64,000 nucleotides of DNA from Cryptomeria japonica (GCF_030272615.1 NC_081406.1:395954439-396018438); one strand, 5' to 3'. Positions 23,900 to 36,607 are shown, counted from the stretch's first letter. Translations and numbers: made by a program. The notes: generated from the letters alone by a model not told the origin.

Positions 23900-26089
23900 G
23901 TGGTCTCCTTCATACCCCCAGATTGGAAGATTTTCAACCTAAATGTGCAACTAAAGTATTTAACGCTTAAGATAATGGCAAGTTACATGCAGCCACTCCC
24001 TGTTCTGAAAAAGCATGGTAATGTGAAGCATCACACATTGTATCAGTTTATGTGTGCAAGGTGGTCTGTGATCTTTAAAATGAAGTTCGTTGTTAAACTG
24101 CCAAGACAATGCAAAATGTGGTGGCTGTATATGTCTTACTGCTATACAAATCTGAGAGGTATACTTTTTATGATTTTGAGGCAATACATATAACGCCTAT
24201 TTTGGAATCGAAGGGTGATCAAGTTCAAAGGCATGTCAGTGGTTATGAATGACAGCAAAGCACCGACAATGTTGTACGTTTTACTTTCTAGAACCAGGAA
24301 ATAGCTGCTTACCGTGAATACTAGGTCCAACAAAGAATTCTTATTCGAGAAAATGAACAAGGCGCTTATGCTCAATTTAGTCAACGGGAAATAAATGGCT
24401 GATGATGAGGTTGCCAGTTATAATGCTTTACAAGTCTATTTGTATATGCAGTTAATTCTTTGGCCAACTGGCTCGACGAACTTTATTGATTGTTTAGCAT
24501 TGAATTTGATGATTATGAATCCAATTTTAGTTCGGTTGCATATAATCCATACTTTAAATAAGCACAATATTTTTATTGTCACGTGGTTAGACACCTATTG
24601 ATTTGATTTGCTTTTACCTTAGTTGAGATTCAGTGAGGGAGAGGGTACATAGACGAGATTGATTGGATAATGCATAAATTTTCCATATCTTTTTTCTTTT
24701 TTCTTTTAAAGAGGTGATCTTTAAAAAATGAAGAGATTCAAAAAATGTTGTTAAGGACATACAAACACAACTTGTATATTGAAAAATACGTTCAGTAATA
24801 ATGACATGTCCAATCAAAATACTAATTCATTTTTAGAAGTAAAAACTCATTCATATAGAAGACTTGTCCCGTCTTATATGATTAAATTTTTACTTTAGAA
24901 AATGAATTAGTATTTTGATTAAAGGTAAAAAAAATTTTAAGGTATGCGAAACTCTTTATAATATGATGTTAAAAAGGACATATATAAATACAACTTGCGT
25001 GTCAAAATGTATATATATGAAATTCTATAAAGATTTATATATCATAGGATAACAATAAGTATAAAGAAATAAGTGCCTATTGCATATTGAACAATCATTT
25101 TCCAACTTTAATATAAAAGAATTGGAACTTATTTAGTCAACCTATTGAATAATCAAGAAAAATAAGAAAGCTTAACTCTATTCTCTATTTGATAAGTCAA
25201 CTTATATATAGCCTAACCAATCATAAATTGAATTCAACAACATAAATAACATTAGGCTTTTAAAAATAAACTATAAAACACATTTTGTAAAATCATTAAT
25301 AGAAATGATTTTGATCTTGCAGACACATGTGAGGTCTAGTTAATACAAAACTCCCTTTATTTATAGACCTTCACGAGGCTGGGTCAATCTTAATAGAGAC
25401 TCCCTTTATTTGTAGAGCTTTAAGTGGTTGAAAGACATAAACTTAATCATATTTGACCTGGCAAAATTTACATATTCCATGCATTTACAAGGTATTTGCA
25501 TTCACAATCCTCAATGAACATTTAAGAAATATCCTCTCAGTATGCAAGCCCATATAAGGTTAAAACATTTAAAACCAAACACTAACAAGAAAGTAGAATC
25601 TTAACTTATTCTACATATGCATAAAATTTTTAAGTGATGAGATGTTAGCCAAAGTTTGATGATAACATGCCTAGACGTTATTGAAATATAAGTGTCATGA
25701 AGCCATACAAATCATAATCTAGTCCTATAATAGACTTATTAAAATCAAAACAAAATTCATTTACCTCAATAGAAAAGAATATAGAGGCATCTCTTCCCAT
25801 AGTTCATCATATTCAACTTTAAGACATTGAAATGACTTCATATGTCAATTCTATAAATGCTGCACAATATTGGTAAAAAATAATTATATGGAAAAGATTA
25901 TCGAACATTCGAAGAACATAGGTATACATTTTAAAAGAAATCGCAAACCTCTTTGTTCTAACTCTTTCTCCCTCTCATCTCTCTTCTTTTCTTTCATGTC
26001 TCCTCTTTCTTTAATGTTTTTTGTGGGCTTTTTGACATGGGTTGACTTTGTTAGCGTGGTTGCCAAATTTGGGGAAAAAACAAAATAAT
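23900..26089. other. Downstream flank of the gene, AT-rich, nothing recognised
   Basis: The first few hundred bases could be 3' UTR. From about 24600 the sequence is strongly AT-rich. Frames at 23900-24193 (+) and 23960-24184 (-) are mutual shadows without a domain. A CT-rich run lies near 25960-26010. No repeats with defined ends were found. Confidence 0.4.
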
Positions 26090-26665
26090 ATAAATTGATT
26101 TATTCTAAGATGTGGCCGACCTCCTTGGAAGGATTGCCTCCCTTGGGTGAAGAGGCATAAGGAGGGTATAAATAGAAGTTGTGGGGGTAAATGAAGGTAA
26201 GCAATTCAAAAAATACATTTTTTTATTTATAGCAGACTTTTATGAGATTTATGACAGATTTCTAGCAAACTTTCAAGGAGATTTATGGCAAATTTATATC
26301 AAACATTCAAGGAGATTTATAGTAGACTTATAAGAAAATTTTATAAAGGAGATTCACATTATTATCATGCTTTTAAGAAGGAACAATCAAGAAGAAAGTT
26401 ATTTTCATATGGAGATTGGCCTCCTAATAGAAGAGATTGGTGTATTTTGCTAAGTTGGTGCTTAGCGGTGGGGATTAGTGTCTTGAGTGGGTTGGTGCCA
26501 ATGAAAATTTGTAAGGAGGATTTTATTGTTGACTGGATTTGGACAGTAGATCTAAGCAATCTTTCTATGTGGTTTTCTTCTGATACGGTTCCCATGTCAA
26601 TCTTGTGTCTCTTAGTTGATAGACCATGTGTGATTGCTATTTCATGATTTTTGAATTTTTAATGT

Positions 26666-26726
<61 letters not shown>

Positions 26727-26730
26727 ACGT
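26090..26730 (+). other. LTR-like fragment with TATA box and short repeats
   Basis: A TATA-like TATAAATA at 26167-26174 is followed by three imperfect repeats of CAAGGAGATTTATGG near 26195-26320, and then by a stretch (26480-26640) resembling the U5 end of plant LTRs. It ends in a CT/CA microsatellite (26670-26728). The frame 26285-26647 runs through these repeats and is not a convincing gene. Confidence 0.35.
26668..26729. repeat. CT/CA compound microsatellite
   Basis: About 17 CT units followed by about 13 CA units. It directly precedes the point where similarity to the 31676 LTR begins (26735), so the 5' end of that LTR was probably lost at this unstable tract. Confidence 0.95.
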
Positions 26731-26734
26731 ATAG

Positions 26735-27611
26735 TAGTGTCGTAAATTGTGTATCTTTGTTAGTGAGTCTAGTTTCACACTCTCCTAGCACTCATTTTAG
26801 TACTTCTCATTCCTCTATGCATTATAGGACCTTTATTGATTTAAATTAATATTATGACTCTTATTCCACTTTATTACATCATCAAACTATTATTTGGGCC
26901 CTTAAATCTAGGTGCGCCCTTTATATTTTATTATCAATTTCAACTTCCAAAACATATTTTGCACGTCTATACAAATATTTTGAGCCACCGAGATTAGCAT
27001 TAGAACCCCATTATCTTGCATTCCTAAAAAGTTAGGAAAAGTTGATGGGATTAGGATGGTCGGCCCCCTTGGTCCCACACTTTTTGTCTCAAATTTTAAG
27101 AGGATAATTGGGCAGTCATACCCTGTTCTAATCTAACTCCATGCAAAAATATACTAAATCTAAGTTAGCCTAAAGGTGATTTTAATTATGAAATCCCTAT
27201 ATAAGGCATCCCTCTCAATTCATTTTCAACATCTCGTCTAATGCTAACATTATCATTCAATTCAAGAGCAAATCTTCTTCTTCAAGAGTAGATCTAATTC
27301 AAGGAGTAGCAAACTACATCAAGACTTCTTCCATTTATGTTTTATCTGTGATTTCATGATGGATTTAATGTGATTTATCATGTTATTGCATCAACACATG
27401 AAGGATTTATTCTAAGAGCATTGCATCACCTATTGAAGGTAAAACATCTACATTCAAGTATTTCAATTTTAAATCTAGCCTTGCCCTTAAAAGGCAAGCT
27501 TTCCAATTTAATTCAAGTTCAATTTCTATTTCAATTAGGGTTAATTCCAATCTCGGGAAATGTCCTAGGAAAACCTTTATCCACAACACCCTTTCTTTCC
27601 TCTTGTGTGCA
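26735..27611 (+). repeat. 5' LTR (left-truncated) of gag-protease gypsy element
   Basis: Matches the 3' copy from 26735 to about 27474. The remaining part to about 27611 (ending near TTGTGTGCAACTATAGG) resembles the LTR end of the related element near 46440. It contains the putative promoter CTATATAAGG at 27198-27207. Confidence 0.65.
27198..27207 (+). promoter_or_regulatory. TATA box in LTR
   Basis: CTATATAAGG; the same word occurs at 32166-32175 in the other LTR, both in the context AAATCCCTATATAAGG. Confidence 0.6.
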
Positions 27612-28234
27612 ACTATAGGTCACCAACAGAGATAGAGTTTAGGAGACCATCAACAGACTAATACAAACCTATCCTCAAAATTTGGACTTGGTTTTCTGGG
27701 ACCAAGGCACTTGGGACACCACTGTTCGAATCAAGACACCCTTGTTTGAATTAGGGCACCCCTATCCAAATCAGGGCACCCCTATCCTCAGGGTTTTCCT
27801 CTAGATTTTGTAGGCAACTTATTCTTGATCTCAAAAAGTATATTTCCAAAAATTATTTATAGGGCAAAAGGGCAGGTTGTTATGGGCATCCTAGTTCTAT
27901 AGATTTAGCTCTAAATCACTGTTACAAGTGCACAATCAAATTTCCTACCCATTTTTGTACTTGTTACTGAATCTCTGTTGGTTAATCGGTCAATTGTAGC
28001 ATTCTAAGTTCATGCATGTACCTTCTTATCCTAGATTTGACCTTCAATTTACATCTTGTCAATTGCATCTTCAATTCAAACAAAAGGAAATAAGACTCCA
28101 ATTTGTGTTCAACCCTCTTCCTAATACAATTGAGGTTGGATCTATTGAATTCATGAACTCCTTTTAATATATTGGATGTGAAATAGGTCATTTTCCTAGT
28201 TTACATAACTAAGCTTGATGAATATGATGTTTAT
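27612..28234 (+). other. Leader of gag-protease element with short tandem repeats
   Basis: Untranslated leader. Near 27705-27790 a unit of about 26 bp is repeated (words GGGACACC, AAGACACCC, GGGCACCCCTATCC twice). Confidence 0.5.
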
Positions 28235-30182
28235 TTGACCTCTTTTATATCAGTTTACACCTCTCCCAAAAATTCTCTGTCCAATGAGGACATTTTAGTG
28301 CAAGAAGATATTCTCAACACTTCTCTCAATTATATCTCTCTTTGGGATGAATCATTAGGGAATAATGTGGATTATTCTCCTAATATGTATCTGCCCAATG
28401 AGAGTTCCTTGGTGCAAGAGGATTCTATTGTGGTACAAGAGGATGATATGTTTGATTGTCCCCTTAATGAAGCTTTACCTTCCTCTCATTTCAATGACCT
28501 TCCCTTTAGAGATGAAGCATTAATGGGTTATGTTTGTCCCTCCCCTAAGGTTGCCCTACTAATGAAGATACCTTAGACCAAAAGGAGGATATTATTAACA
28601 CTTTCCTAATGATCTCTTTCCTATAGATGAAGCTTTAGTGAATAAATAACCTAATCAAGATCAAGTCAATACCATTCATGTTGCTAGTTATGAGAAGCCT
28701 AAAATTGTTGTCCACCTTCATCAAAATGTCCCTCAACCTCAACAAAAACCATTGATTGTTATTAAAGATGGAGTAGGTCAACAACATAAATATCATACAA
28801 TGGCTCACACATGAAACTTGAAATAACAAGAAAGATTCTCATGTTCTTCCTCCTTCCTAACCTATTCTTCCCCCACCCCCTTGTCTTTCACAACATGTTG
28901 GTAAGGAGTATGATCTTGTTGAGAAGCTTTGTGCCACCCCATCTAAGATCTCCCTTTGGGACAAACCTCACCCACATATCATGAAACACTACAAAAAGCC
29001 TTACAAAAGAAACTTAATGATGTGACTTCTTTGTTGGAACGTATGCATGCAACCAAAATTGACATTGTGTTTTACCAACATGAGTTGGCTCTTGTAGAAA
29101 TTCAAAATCAATGTGATCCTCTTATGATTGTTGTCCTTATCAATGGTAATGCCATAAGGCAAACTCTAGTTAATACTAGTTCATCTCTTAATGTGTGTAG
29201 CATTATATTGTTACATAAAATCAAAGTGAATACTTCTCTTATTCAACCTAATTCTTTTTCTATTTGTGGCTTTGATAATACTAATAAACTGTCATTAGGT
29301 ACAATTACCTTGCCTATTAAATTAGGTCTTGTGTTTTTACCTACACCTATCCATGTGATGCTTGATACTCTCTCATTTAACCTTCTTCTAGGTAGACCTT
29401 GGATTCATGCTATGCAAGTGATCCCTTCTACTCTTCATTAAAAAATTAAGCGTGTCTATGAAAATGATGTGAATACCCTAATTGTTGATACAAACTTACA
29501 ACAATGTTTACTCATACGATCTCAATCTTCTTCAACTTCTTTAATCTCTTCTTCAATGCAAACAAACACATTAGTTTCTCGTAAAGAGAATCCTTCACCT
29601 AATAAGGGGCTCTTCAAAGATGATTGGGGATCATTAGACTTCACATCCTCCTTTATTGGATAATACAAAGTTCCTAATGTTGTGCCTCAATTCTCATTTG
29701 TTCAAACTTCTTCTAAACCCATTCTAATTTCTAACACAAATCTTAATGATAATCAAGGCTCTTTAAACATCAATCCAGTTGAACCTAAGATTGTAGCCTC
29801 TCCTATACTTAATTCTACACATGGACATGTTTTAGGATGTGTGCAACAAAGTTTTAAAGATCACGAGAGATCACACTTTTCCAGCGATTTCCAACCTCTT
29901 CCTTTTTCTAGTGCATCCATGCCTTATGATTCATTACAAGAAGATAATGTTTTCTCCAGTCTTCTTCAAGCTAAATTGATTACTCCCCTTCCTCCCAAAG
30001 GAAGAAGGAAATGTAGACAAGATCTTGAAAATATTCCCTTTTGTGCACATCATCAACTCTATGATCACTCCACTAATGATTGTTGGGATTTGTATTGTCA
30101 AATTCAACAATTCATTGATAATGGTATCAATAAAATAACATATGACAAAGAGTGGCATCTTTTTCATGACGATTCTAAGTAA
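28235..30182 (+). pseudogene. Gypsy gag/protease remnant without catalytic Asp
   Basis: Remnant polyprotein of a gypsy element. The frame 28235-28576 is acidic and repetitive (LVQED repeated), resembling a Gag linker. From 28956 one frame continues to 30182 with stops at 29439-29441 and 29661-29663. It reads an aspartic-protease region: the slot for the D-T-G-S active site is VNTSSSLNVCS near 29170-29205, so the catalytic Asp is Asn and the Gly is Ser; LLGRPWIHAM near 29385-29415 is the conserved end of plant gypsy proteases. Further on, CAHHQLYDHSTNDC (about 30040-30085) is a Cys/His zinc-finger-like motif. No RT follows. The order protease-then-finger is unusual and I cannot explain it. Confidence 0.65.
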
Positions 30183-30833
30183 CATTTATGATCTATTATG
30201 TTGCTCATCACTACGTGACATTGGAAGCTTACCTTTTGGTGGCTCATTGTCATTCATGGTGGTGTAAGTTTAGGTGCAATCATACTTAGTGAGCAACATA
30301 ATAGTATGTTTATTCTTCTCTAGGATTGGGGGCAAGAATAGTTTTTCAATCAATTTCTTCTTTCTAAGGACTCACTTTTCCTTTGTTGAGTTGCATCTTT
30401 GATATATTGATGTTATTTCTTGCATAGATTTTTCCTTCATGTGAGTACATGTATGTCCCTTGGCTGGGACCTATCCTTTTCTTGAAACAGTATGTCTTTT
30501 TTATGAATAATCTCTTCTTGGTGATACAAAATGTGCAATCCTTCACTAAGAATCCACTTTTTCATAACAATAGGGAATGTGTGCATTCTTATTTTCCTTT
30601 CCCTTTTTCTTTAGTTATTTTCAGCCCTCAAAAGGATCCCTTTACATTGGTTGCAAAATATCTCTCTTACAACTATCTTTTCCTTGCTTATAAGAGTTAT
30701 GCCTCTTTAGCTTGGATTTAGGTACATTGTTGCTTAAAGAACATCTCCTTGGTGATAAGGGTGTATCCTTGTTCCTTGTTCTTTCTACCTTAAGATATCA
30801 ACATAGGGCTTTGTAGACATCTTAAGGGGGGGC
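30183..30833 (+). other. 3' untranslated part and polypurine tract of the gag-protease element
   Basis: No coding similarity. It ends with CATCTTAAGGGGGGG at about 30819-30833, a plausible polypurine tract for plus-strand priming. Confidence 0.5.
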
Positions 30834-32450
30834 ATATATACGGTATCCTTGCTCCTAATTTTCAATTCAATGTTGCAGGATTTCCTCACAAATTGTTTAG
30901 ATATCCTTTCTCAATTTGTATTATATAACGAGATTGAATTGACTATCATAATCCTCTCATTATTTTAATTTTTGGGATTTAGCTTGCTATCATAACACTC
31001 TCCTTATTTCAATTTTTGGAATTGAGTTGGCTATCATAACACTCTCCTTACTTTAATTTTTGGGATTGAGTTGGCTATCATAACTCTCTCCTTATTTAAA
31101 TTTATAAGATTGAGTTGACCAACATAACAATCTCCTTGTTCAATTTATATCATATTTTAGGACGAGCTGACTATCATAACACAAGTTGCTAGACCTTTCA
31201 ACTCTCCTTTCGTTTTCATGGATCACCTAGCATAACACAATTTGCTAGCTTGTGAAATCCATGTTCCTTCTTTTTCTCCCATGAACCCATAACATAACAC
31301 ATTTTACTAGTGTTGGATCATGGTTTCTTTTCTCCTTTCAATATGTGTAAATATTTGTTCTTTATATAAGTCCACTTGCGCTCTTGCAATAACATGCTAA
31401 GATTGATATTAGTGGTTGAGACATTTTGACATCAAGGTCTCTTCAACTAGTTGACTTGGAACTTTGTGTTTTAGTACTAACATTGTTTTCTTTGTGTTAA
31501 CTTGAAGGTTACTTTCATGGATTATAGGATCCTATGCTTGGGGGCTTGATCACCCTTCGAATTTAGTGTTCTCCTATCCCTAGTTTGTCTTGCTCTTAGA
31601 TGCTCTATCTCTTCATTTCTACTTTACCGAGAGTATGACCATAAGATCATACTCCGCTAAAGTGGAGGCTAAACGTAGTGTCGTAAATTTTACACCTTTA
31701 TTAGTGTGTTCAATTTCACATTCTCCTAGCACTCATTTTAGTACTTCTCATTCCTCTATGCATTATAGGACCTTTATTGATTTAAATTAATATTATGGTC
31801 TTATTTCACTTTATTACATCATCAAACTATTATTTGGGCCCTTAAATCTAGGTTTGCCCTTTATCTTTTATTATCGTGATTTATCCTTAATCCTACCCCA
31901 ATTTCAACTTCCAAAACATATTTTGCATGTCTATACATCATATTTTGAGCCACCGAGCTAGAATTATTATTAGAACCCCATTATCTTGCATTTCTAAAAA
32001 GTCAAGAAAAAGTTGTCGAGATCAGGATGGTTGCTCCTTGGTCCCACACTTTTTGTCTCGAATTTTGGGAGGATAATTGGACTGCCCTACCCTATTCTAA
32101 TCTAGCTCTATGTGAAAATATACTAAATCTAAGTCGGCCTAAAGGTGATTTTAATTATGAAATCCCTATATAAGGAATCCCTCTCAATTTATTTTCAACA
32201 TCTCATCTCATGCTAACATTATCATTCAATTCAGGAACAATTCTTCTTCTTCAACATAATATTTGATTCAAGGAGAAACAAATTGCATCAAGGAATCTTC
32301 TATTTATGTTTTATCCATGATTTTATTATGAATTTTATGTGATTTTATCATGTTATTGCATCAAAATATGGAGGACTCATCCTAAGAGTATTGTATCACC
32401 TATTAAAGGTACAATCATCTACATTCAATTAATTCAATTTTAGATCTAGT
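30834..32450 (+). repeat. 3' LTR (right-truncated) of gag-protease element
   Basis: Begins after the purine tract; the part from 31676 on matches the 5' LTR. It includes a tandem array with a period of about 44 bp (30930-31160, about five copies of a unit containing GAGTTGGCTATCATAACACTC) and a TATA box at 32166-32175. It ends abruptly near ATCTAG at 32450 with no TG..CA end. Confidence 0.65.
30930..31160 (+). repeat. 44-bp tandem array in the 3' LTR
   Basis: About five imperfect units, best at 30978, 31024 and 31068, each carrying TTGGCTATCATAACACTCTCC followed by an AT-rich spacer TTTTTGGGATTGAG. Confidence 0.85.
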
Positions 32451-35076
32451 ACTGATTCTCATGATTATGAATTCATATCTACTTGTAGCTATAGCACATA
32501 TTCAACATATAGAGCTTATGACAATCAACCACCTATGGATGATAGCATTATATATGAAGATAAAGTACTGGATCCAGTGTCAACAATGTATGTTAATGAC
32601 AGTCGAGTATGCATAATATCAACAACACCTCACATAGAAGAAAACAAGGATTTGTGTCTTATCCATCCACACTTAATTGACTGGGGGAAAGAGGAACCAC
32701 CACATATAGATTGGTTTGAAAATGATGAATCTATAGCAGAGTTCTTGGGTGTTAGAGATGGACTTCCCTATGATGATCATAAAGCTAGATTTACAATAGA
32801 CCTGGACTGGACAACGCACTTTGGAGAGGCAAGTTCCTCTACATCACCAGATCATGATGAGAATGAAAGCACTAGTAAAGACAAGCTAGATGATCTTCTG
32901 ATTGAGCAAGAAATTTTTGCATTACTTGTGGAAAAAACAGAAGAAGTCAATTTAGGAGAAGGTGAAGTGGTACATAATATACACTTGGTCGAGTCATTAA
33001 ATCATGAAGAGAAAAACAAGTCCATTCAATTCTTCAAGAAGCGCTCGATCAACTTTGCTTGGTCATACACTGATATGCCAAGGCTGGATCCAGAATTAGT
33101 GTTACATCACTTGCCATTGTTACCAGGAATCAAGCCATATAAGCAGAAGCTCAGAAAGATGCATCCACAAATCACCTTGCTGGTAAAGGTAGAACTACAG
33201 AAGCTTCTAGATGTGGGCTTCATAAGACCTATAGACTATGTAGAGTGGATATCCAATTTAGTACCAGTGACTAAACCCACTAGGGGCATAAGAATCTACA
33301 CCAATTTTAGAGATCTGAATAAAGTTTGTCCAAAGGATGACTTCCCACTTCCCAATACAGATATGATCATTGAGTTGACAATTGGGAATTAAATGATTTT
33401 TCTTATGGATGGTTTCTCGGGTTATAACCAAATCAGGATTGTGTCAGAGGACCAGCACAAAACAACATTCGCCTATCCATGGGGAACATACTATTGGAAC
33501 ATCATGCCTTTCGGTCTTAAGAATGCTGGTGCAACTTATCAAAGAGCTATGAAAACATTATTCCATGACATGATACATAATATCATGGAGGATTATGTTG
33601 ATGATATAATTGTAAAATAAAAAACTAGAGAGGGTTACCTTGATGTCCTTGCTAAGATATTCGATTGATTAGAACAATACAAAGTCAATTTAAACCCAAA
33701 GAAATGTGTGTTTGGTGTCACAACCGAAAAAATTCTAGGCTTCATTGTTTCTAATAGAGGCATTGAGGTGGATCCCTCAAAGGTCAAAGCAATCCTTGAC
33801 ATGCCGCAACCATCAACACTCAAGTAGTTAAGGGGATTACAAGGATGATTTTAGTCAATAAGAAGGTTCATAGCATAGCTAGTAGATAAATGTCACCCAT
33901 TTCAACACTTACTAAAAAAAGGAGTCACCTTTAAGTGGACAGATCAGTGCCAAGAAGCATTCTAGGATTTGAAGGTTTATCTCTTGACTACACCAATACT
34001 AGTTCCACCTATTCCAAGTAAGCCTTTTCTACTATATATATCAGCAACAAAATCATCTTTGGGAGCTCTCTTGGTGCAACATGATGATCAAGGGAAGGAG
34101 AGAGCAGTTCACTATATCAATAGAGCACTTATTGGATATGAGCTTTTAATTACACTCCTATAGAATGGACATGTTTAGTAGTGATCTTGGTATCGCAAAA
34201 GCTAAGACACTATATGCTGAGCCATAAAATTCATCTCTTTGCACACTTTGATACTCTTAATTACCTTTTGAGCAGAGTAGCACTAACGAGAAGATTGGCC
34301 AAGTGGGTCATGATTTTGAGTTAATTTGACATAGAATATGTGGACATGAAAGCGATCAAGGGTCAGATTATAGCAGATCAATTGGCAGAAGCTCCCTTGA
34401 AAGATAGTCACACTTTATTAGTAGATTTTCCTGATGAGATTGTGTTCACATTGGTAGCATCTACGAGTTGGAAATTGTACTTTGATGGTTCCTACACAAA
34501 TCATGGAGTAGGGGTCGAAATTCTCTTTATCACTCTGCAGGGTGATTCAATTTTGAAGTCATTCAGAATCAACTTTCCTTGCACAAAAAATATAGCTGAA
34601 TATGAGGCCCTCATCATAGGAGTTCACACTGCCATACAATGGAAGATAACAGAGCTGCAAGTTTATGGTGATTCTCAACTGATCATTAACCAAGTCAATG
34701 ATGATTATAATATAAAAGATGATAAACTGATGCCTTATAAGCATATGGTAGAAGATTTCAAGCAACACTTTAGCAACATCACTTTCGAATAGATTCCAAA
34801 GATGCAGAACAAGGTAGCTGATGCAATGGCTACAATAGGTTCTCTCCTAAACATGCCCAACAATCAAACTCAATTCAAATTCTTAGTAGAACAATTGATG
34901 GACATATGAGATTCCATCACTTGAATATATGTGCATGATCATGGGTCTTGAATCCCCATGTTATAATGAAATATATGCATACTTACACGATCAATATATG
35001 TCTCTTGACTTATCAAGAAATCAAAGGAAAACTCTCATTCGCCAAGCATCTAGACATGCATCATTACTGACACATT
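32451..35076 (+). pseudogene. Tat pol: RT, RNase H and second RNase H (broken)
   Basis: The frame 32535-33620 (one in-frame TAA at 33390-33392) reads the RT: VPVTKPTRGIRIYTNFRDLN, KDDFPLPNTD, LMDGFSGYNQI, MPFGLKNAGATYQRAM and the catalytic box YVDDIIVK, followed by TAA at 33618-33620. The connection and RNase H (GALLVQHDD near 34060) follow with several stops. A second RNase H begins near 34470 (LYFDGSYTNHGVGV, then IAEYEALIIGV and YGDSQLIINQV), the arrangement typical of Tat elements. Domain order and the RT core are clear, but more than ten nonsense codons make it a dead copy. The reading breaks at 35077, where a 1,044-bp insertion begins. Confidence 0.88.
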
Positions 35077-36120
35077 AATGTAGGAGCATCTGGTGGTGCA
35101 AGGGCAATCCTGCATCATCCAAAAAAATATTTCTCTTTAGTTAGTTTTATTTTAATGTTTTTGCATTTTTGGATACCCATTTGGACGAATAAGAGATTCC
35201 AACTTTTAGAATTGACAAGATTCTTTTTCTAGCCAATTGTCGAATTTAGAAAGTTTTAATTTGAAAGTAAATGGAGCCCGAATTTTGCAGGAAGCTTGAG
35301 AACAGAAAAATAAGCACTTTGGTGAAAGAATCAGATTAAAATAATTAATGGTTTGAACTGCCTCTTATCATGATGGTAAGACTCAGTCATCGACGAGAGA
35401 AACTGGTGCTGCTAGATCTCCGGTTGGAAGCTATACAACCGTCGAATCTGCTACTGGCAATCCTAGTGGGGACGCTGGAACTAGCTCAAATGCTGGATCA
35501 ACCTTTGTTTCTTGATTGACAACATGACTTGCATAATCAATAGGATCAGAAATGCCACCTTGCTCCTCTTGCTACAAATGTTGCTAAAATCTGGATTGAC
35601 AATCGAAAAAAATTCTTCCGAGTCAGATTTGAGGCATTAAAAAAATTCTTAGCATATTCTTCACTCAGAGAAATTTATGATGGTTCAAATGATGCGTCAA
35701 TCCGATTCTCAAATCAAAAGTTATGGCTGCCGAAAGTGGGGCAATTTTTTGGAAAGTTTTTAGTTTTCAATTTTGGCTCAATTTTGAAATTCAAAATGTA
35801 TGTTTTGGCGCTAGACCGCCAAATTTAAATTTTTAAATTGTAATTTTGGCTCTAAACAAGAAGGAGGATATTTAAGACTCATTTGAGGAAACTTGTTAGT
35901 TAGTTGTTTTATGTGAGTTTTTGGAAGTTTAGATTCTGGGTTGGAGATTTGCATTGTAAGGGTTTCTAGAAAGCTCTATAGCTGTAAACTGTTGCAGCCT
36001 CTGAGGATTATTTCCTCTTGAATGTTATTTCATGTATTGAAAATATTTTTCAAATATTAATAATATAGTCTTTTATTGCAATTTGCTATGTTTTTGTGTG
36101 TCTCAGGTTCTTCCCTCATC
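35077..36120. mobile_element. 1,044-bp LTR-like insertion in Tat pol
   Basis: The integrase N-terminal region is interrupted here and resumes at 36121-36127. ACACATT occurs on both sides (35070-35076 and 36121-36127). Removing the insert and one copy restores a conserved integrase-leader reading that continues into TLYKK, so the boundaries are supported by the host frame. The insert starts AATGTAGGAG, ends CCCTCATC and has an LTR-type polyadenylation region near 36040-36085 (AATATTTTTCAAATATTAATAATATAG). It has no coding content. Most likely a solo LTR of another family, with a direct repeat of up to 7 bp. Confidence 0.65.
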
Positions 36121-36483
36121 ACACATTGTACAAAAAGAGCCTGGATAGAAGACTTCTTTGATGTCTAAATTCTAAAGAAGCGCAACTTGCCTTAAAAGAG
36201 GTACACGATGGTATTTGTGGTGTGCATTCCAATGGTCCCACATTAGCAAAGAAACTACTAAGAACTGGATATTACTGGCCTACTATGAAAAATGATGCTT
36301 ACATATATGTACATAAATGTATACAATGTCAGGTACACGAGGATACAATGTTGGTGTTGGAAATAAGCCACACCCGGACCGACGATGGACTGGTCCAAGA
36401 GGGGCTAGTATCTTAGTGGTAGAGCACTCCAACAACGTATGGAAGGTCCTAGGTTCGAGTCCTATCTGGTCCATGTTTCTACA

Positions 36484-36496
36484 TGGTATCAGAGCC
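36484..36496 (+). promoter_or_regulatory. Primer-binding site of the miniature LTR element
   Basis: TGGTATCAGAGCC immediately after the first 135-bp repeat, the standard initiator-tRNA primer site of plant LTR elements. Confidence 0.9.
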
Positions 36497-36607
36497 AGGT
36501 CCAGGCTAGGAGCCCCAAGCACACGAGAGGTGTGGCTTAAGGGGGGGTGTTGGTGTTGGAAATAAGCCACACCTGGACCAACGATGGATTGGTCCAAGAG
36601 AGGCTAG

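Larger units (their letters stand above)
26735..32450 (+). mobile_element. Non-autonomous gypsy element: gag-protease only, long LTRs
   Basis: Two direct repeats (26735-27474 and 31676-32450) flank a region with gag-like and aspartic-protease-like coding remnants but no reverse transcriptase or integrase. The repeats share, for example, TAGTGTCGTAAATT, CTCCTAGCACTCATTTTAG and the TATA region CTATATAAGG. A purine tract CTTAAGGGGGGG near 30822-30833 suggests that the 3' LTR really starts there and is over 1.6 kb long, with the 5' LTR truncated on its left. On the right the LTR stops at about 32450 and joins the pol of another element. No target duplication could be established because both outer ends are damaged. 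Confidence 0.7.

Noticed and set aside
23900-24193. Coding frame directly after the gene's stop
   Set aside because: No domain, overlapped by an equally long minus-strand frame; more likely 3' UTR and flank.
26285-26647. A 120-codon gene
   Set aside because: Starts within ATTTATGG repeats of an LTR-like block and shows no domain.
30930-31160. CRISPR-like array
   Set aside because: The repeats are contiguous without unique spacers, inside a plant LTR.
33393-33620. Endogenous pararetrovirus (caulimovirid) RT
   Set aside because: Followed by a second RNase H, an integrase and a Tat-style pol end; this is Ty3/gypsy.
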